From assembly GCA_964579735.1 (NCBI GenBank), contig CAZOHH010000090.1:1-7952 (forward strand): DNA of 7,952 nt. The letters are read 5' to 3'. The first letter of the stretch is position 1, and each line of letters begins with the position of its first letter. The notes beneath the pieces are model-generated. The model was not told the origin of the DNA. It saw nothing but the letters and a program-made list of their open reading frames with translations, and did no database searches. This DNA comes from CAILLO01 sp964579735 (GTDB lineage: Bacteria > Bacillota > Clostridia > Saccharofermentanales > UBA5734). Positions 5,768-7,952 of the stretch are shown here, in pieces. The position numbers and the translations under genes were made by a program.

Positions 5768-5845
5768 ATGAAGAAGATTCTCGGCGTTCTTGCGGCTCTA
5801 CTCGCCCTTGTTCTCGCCAGTGGCGCGAACTGGAAGATCATCTGA
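5768..5845 (+). CDS. 25-aa signal-peptide-like micropeptide
   Basis: ATG at 5768 follows AAGGAGG (5749-5755) and opens a 25-codon frame ending in TGA. The peptide begins MKKILGVLAALLALVLAS and ends GANWKII: a positively charged tip, one hydrophobic core (residues 4-17), a possible signal-peptidase site after SGA, and a short aromatic/aliphatic tail. This is the general shape of short secreted signalling peptides, of lipoprotein signal peptides (where LASGC would be expected, here LASGA), or of small membrane toxins. No family was recognised. The strong SD inside a structured leader suggests controlled translation. Alternatively it is only the first part of a longer broken gene (see 5768-5956). 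Its position just ahead of a membrane c-di-GMP phosphodiesterase is suggestive but not proof of a partnership. Confidence 0.45.
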   Translation: MKKILGVLAALLALVLASGANWKII

Positions 5846-5956
5846 TCGGGTCAGGAACAAGCATCGTCCTTGAACATCAACGCCGGCCTGTCGACCATCC
5901 TCGAAGTCCCACACGCCGAGACCGAAGCACGAGAGGTACACCCGGACATACGATGA
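5768..5956 (+). pseudogene. Possible 62-codon small secreted protein gene with an in-frame TGA at codon 26
   Basis: Beyond the TGA at 5843-5845 the same frame stays open for 36 codons and ends at TGA 5954-5956. That stop overlaps the HD-GYP start (ATG 5953) as ATGA, a classic coupling overlap. From SSLNINAGLSTIL onward, 13 codons in a row (5864-5902) have G or C in the third position, as in the true genes here, although their first two positions are mixed. This supports coding use of the frame after the stop. The HD-GYP ATG has no good SD of its own (GAGAGG is 16 bases away), so coupling to an upstream frame would make sense. Explanations: a nonsense change (for example TGG to TGA), a sequencing error, readthrough, or chance. 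Recoding of TGA genome-wide is excluded because tyrS, the 225-aa gene and HD-GYP all end with TGA at natural C-termini. Selenocysteine is possible but no convincing SECIS with a GGUC loop was seen. Confidence 0.35.
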
Positions 5957-7293
5957 GAAGAATATGGATCCTGTACGTCGGAACTCTGATAGCGCTTGGC
6001 CTCGCGGCCTTGGCGCTGCTTTCGTTTCTGGAGTTCGACTCGGTCTCGGCCAGCTGGAAGAACCTCCTCTTCCTCGCCGTCATGGGCGCGCTCGCCGAGT
6101 CGCAGGCCGTCGTCATTTCCAAGGACCGGGCCATCACCGTCGCCTTCGCGGTCAACCTCTGCGCCCTCCTGATGTTCGGCCCCGTCACGGCCGCCTGGGT
6201 CGTCTTCCTCTCGCTGCTGCTCGCCGTCTCCGACTACGGCAACGGCCGCAAGGAGCATCTGTTCAACACCCCGCTCTACAAGACCCTGTTCAATTCCTCG
6301 AGCTACATCCTCTCGACGCTTGCGGGCGGTTTCTCCTACGCATTCCTCGGGGGGCAGTTCCTGACCGGCACGACCTTCACGAAGGCCGCGCAGATCTTCG
6401 AGTTCATCGCCCGGAACACGCCTCAGCTGATCGTCGCCATCCTCGTCTATATCCTGGTCAATTCGGCGACCGTCGCCTTCTACCTCACCTTCTATTCGGG
6501 GAAGAACACGATCCGCCAATGGTTCGGCCAGTTCCTCTGGTCGATGCCCAGCCTCTTCATCATCGGACTTCTCGGCGTGATCATCACCGTCATGTACTAC
6601 CTCTTCGGCTGGGTCGCCGTCGTCCTGTTCTTCGGCCCGCTGATGCTCGCGCGGTATACCTTCGTCCTCTACAGTTCCCTCAAGAAGGGCTACCTCGACA
6701 CCATCAAGGCGCTGTCGGCCTCGATCGAAGCCAAGGACATCTACACCATCGGCCACTCCAAGCGCGTGGAGGAGTTCTGCGAGGGGATGGCCGTCGTGAT
6801 GAACCTCTCGGCCAAGCGCATCGAGACGCTGAAATATGCAGCCCTGCTTCATGATGTCGGCAAGATCGGCATCCCCGAGGTCATCCTCAACAAGCCGGGG
6901 AAATTGACCGAGAAAGAGTTCCAGGAGATCCGCAAGCACCCCTCCATCGGTGCCAGGATGCTCGGGGAGATCGATTTTCTCAACGACGCCGTTCGCATCA
7001 TCCGCGCGCATCACGTCCACTTCGACGGAACCGGATACCCGCCGGAGGCCGCCGAGGACGGCAGGATGCTCGAGGTTCAGATCATCTGCGCTGCCGATGC
7101 CTTCGACGCGATGACGACCGATCGCCCCTACCGCCCTGCTTTGACACAGGCACAGGCGGTCTCGGAACTGCGCAGGAAATCCGGCACCCAGTTCGCCCCA
7201 CGGGTGGTCGAGGCCTTCGAAGAGGTCCTGGCGAAGGACCTCCTTCAGCACAAGGCTCCGACGAATGACCTCCTTGTTCAGGAGGATGCATGA
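5953..7293 (+). CDS. Polytopic membrane HD-GYP cyclic-di-GMP phosphodiesterase
   Basis: A 446-aa inner-membrane protein. Residues 1-240 hold about six or seven hydrophobic helices (roughly 5-25, 37-55, 63-94, 116-136, 155-180, 198-216, 218-240), an uncharacterised membrane sensor module. Residues 245-435 are a complete HD-GYP domain: GHSKRV with His268, LLHDVGKIGIP with His300-Asp301, KHP with His329, the HH pair 353-354, HFDGTGYP (356-363) carrying the GYP signature, and CAADAFDAMTTDRPYR (379-394). All expected metal-binding residues are present, so hydrolysis of c-di-GMP is the likely activity, with the membrane part sensing an unknown cue. ATG 5953 is the only start in the frame ahead of the first helix; its SD is poor (GAGAGG 16 bases upstream), but it overlaps the stop of an upstream open frame as ATGA. 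DUF5317 follows after one base, so the two are cotranscribed. Confidence 0.93.
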   Translation: MRRIWILYVGTLIALGLAALALLSFLEFDSVSASWKNLLFLAVMGALAESQAVVISKDRAITVAFAVNLCALLMFGPVTAAWVVFLSLLLAVSDYGNGRKEHLFNTPLYKTLFNSSSYILSTLAGGFSYAFLGGQFLTGTTFTKAAQIFEFIARNTPQLIVAILVYILVNSATVAFYLTFYSGKNTIRQWFGQFLWSMPSLFIIGLLGVIITVMYYLFGWVAVVLFFGPLMLARYTFVLYSSLKKGYLDTIKALSASIEAKDIYTIGHSKRVEEFCEGMAVVMNLSAKRIETLKYAALLHDVGKIGIPEVILNKPGKLTEKEFQEIRKHPSIGARMLGEIDFLNDAVRIIRAHHVHFDGTGYPPEAAEDGRMLEVQIICAADAFDAMTTDRPYRPALTQAQAVSELRRKSGTQFAPRVVEAFEEVLAKDLLQHKAPTNDLLVQEDA

Positions 7294-7294
7294 C

Positions 7295-7915
7295 GTGATC
7301 CTCGAGTCCGCGATTCTCGGACTTCTCGTCGGACTGCTCGCCAGAGGTTCCTTCCGGTTCATCCTCCACAAGAGATTCCAGCATATCTGGCTGGTCTTCG
7401 TCTCCGTCGCCTGTGAACTCTTCGTCTCCTCGGGACTCATGAACCGATGGCTCGTCGACTCCGAATGGGCGAAGGCGCGACCCCTCCTTCAGGGAGGCGT
7501 AGTTGCGCTCGTGTTCTTCGCACTCCTCCAGTTCGGCAGCCTCTTTGCCTTCCTGCTCATCCATTTCCACAAACCAGGGCTCCGGCTGGTACTCATCGGC
7601 AGCCTGCTGAACGCCATCACGATCCTCGCCAACGGCGGCCGCATGCCCATCGGAGCCGCACTGGGTCGCAACCTCGACCCGGCGGCCCTTCAGGCGGCCA
7701 TCGACCGGATATCCGCCTCTCCGAACTATCTCTACGCCCCGAACGGCGCACCGCTTCTCTTCCTCGGCGACATCCTCCCCGTCCATCTCCTTTCGGCGTA
7801 TATGATCAGCATCGGAGACATCCTCATTTCGTTCGGCGTCTTCTTTTTCGCATGGTATCTGGTGCGTCGGCCGAAGAAATCCAACTCGTCTCGTAATACC
7901 CGTTCTGCCTTGTAG
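7295..7915 (+). CDS. DUF5317 family membrane protein
   Basis: A 206-aa hydrophobic protein with about five membrane helices. The GTG at 7295 is chosen: GGAGG (7281-7285) lies 9 bases upstream and the product opens VILESAILGLLVGLLARG, as DUF5317 proteins usually do. In-frame ATGs at 7265 and 7286 are before or directly against that SD. Family signs are the N-terminal GLLVGLLARGSF helix, the NAITILANGGRMPIG block in the middle (the family's N-x-x-x-x-x-ANGG-x-MP motif), FLGDILPVHL, and the final SIGDILISFGVFFF helix. The family's role is unknown, but its members are often found beside HD-GYP genes (from memory), as here. It could be a partner or sensor component for the HD-GYP protein in the membrane. 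The basic C-tail (RRPKKSNSSRNTR) is probably cytoplasmic. Confidence 0.85.
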   Translation: MILESAILGLLVGLLARGSFRFILHKRFQHIWLVFVSVACELFVSSGLMNRWLVDSEWAKARPLLQGGVVALVFFALLQFGSLFAFLLIHFHKPGLRLVLIGSLLNAITILANGGRMPIGAALGRNLDPAALQAAIDRISASPNYLYAPNGAPLLFLGDILPVHLLSAYMISIGDILISFGVFFFAWYLVRRPKKSNSSRNTRSAL

Positions 7916-7938
7916 ATTCCTCCTCCGTCCGATATACT
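7910..7938 (+). promoter_or_regulatory. Promoter pointing out of the window, overlapping the DUF5317 stop
   Basis: TTGTAG (7910-7915), a 17-base spacer and TATACT (7933-7938) make a good sigma-A promoter; the -35 contains the DUF5317 stop codon TAG. The ATG at 7942 is too close to be the start of the transcript it drives, so the next gene must begin beyond 7952. No terminator is seen between the DUF5317 stop and this promoter. Confidence 0.5.
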
Positions 7939-7952
7939 AAATGAGTTTCAAA

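Noticed and set aside
5843..5845. TGA as a generally reassigned codon (Trp or Gly)
   Set aside because: tyrS, the 225-aa gene and HD-GYP all end with TGA at natural C-termini, and the real genes use TGG for Trp.
5851..7440. 529-codon minus-strand frame opposite HD-GYP
   Set aside because: The plus strand encodes a complete HD-GYP domain; the minus frame is very rich in Glu, Asp, Gly and Arg.

Overview
The window looks like chromosomal DNA from a GC-rich member of the Bacillota, probably a Clostridia-type lineage. The evidence is a tmcAL (YlbM) gene, a family centred on Firmicutes, a TyrRS of the KMGKT type, Shine-Dalgarno sites near AAGGAGG, a DUF5317 protein, the start of a secreted RHS/YD-repeat-type protein, and extended -10 promoters of the TGnTATACT kind. 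Third codon positions are strongly G/C, which is why many long but spurious frames stay open opposite the real genes. No species can be named from the sequence alone. No transposase, integrase, phage gene, tRNA, rRNA or CRISPR array was seen.

Layout. Positions 1-287 (minus) hold the N-terminal end of a large secreted RHS/YD-repeat-like protein that continues out of the window. A gene-poor spacer follows (288-712), with a likely promoter for that gene, a plus-strand extended -10 that could drive a small RNA, and a perfect 22-bp hairpin at 638-686 just beyond the tyrS stop. On the minus strand come tmcAL then tyrS (3360 to 713), both tRNA-linked and probably one operon: tmcAL makes ac4C34 in elongator tRNA-Met, and tyrS charges tRNA-Tyr. 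An 86-bp divergent promoter region (3361-3446) separates them from a plus-strand block: a membrane-anchored GH8-like protein with a Thr/Pro linker (3447-4760), an unrecognised two-part 225-aa protein with its own promoter (4833-5510), and an intrinsic terminator (5567-5604).

The most unusual part is 5605-5956. A GC-rich, hairpin-prone leader carries two copies of GGAGGTTGT, with a complementary ACAACCT between them and a small hairpin over the second copy. It precedes a tiny ORF (5768-5845) encoding a signal-peptide-like 25-mer. That frame, after a TGA, continues with coding-like codon use and ends at a TGA that overlaps the start of the HD-GYP gene as ATGA. This is either a regulatory or signalling micropeptide in front of a c-di-GMP phosphodiesterase, or a small secreted-protein gene broken by one nonsense codon.

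The right end is a tight pair: a polytopic membrane HD-GYP phosphodiesterase (5953-7293) and a DUF5317 membrane protein (GTG start at 7295, one base after the HD-GYP stop). A good promoter overlaps the DUF5317 stop and points out of the window. c-di-GMP turnover, envelope sensing and perhaps exopolysaccharide processing (GH8-like gene) are the themes of the plus-strand half. A functional link between the GH8-like gene and HD-GYP is inference only, because a terminator separates them.
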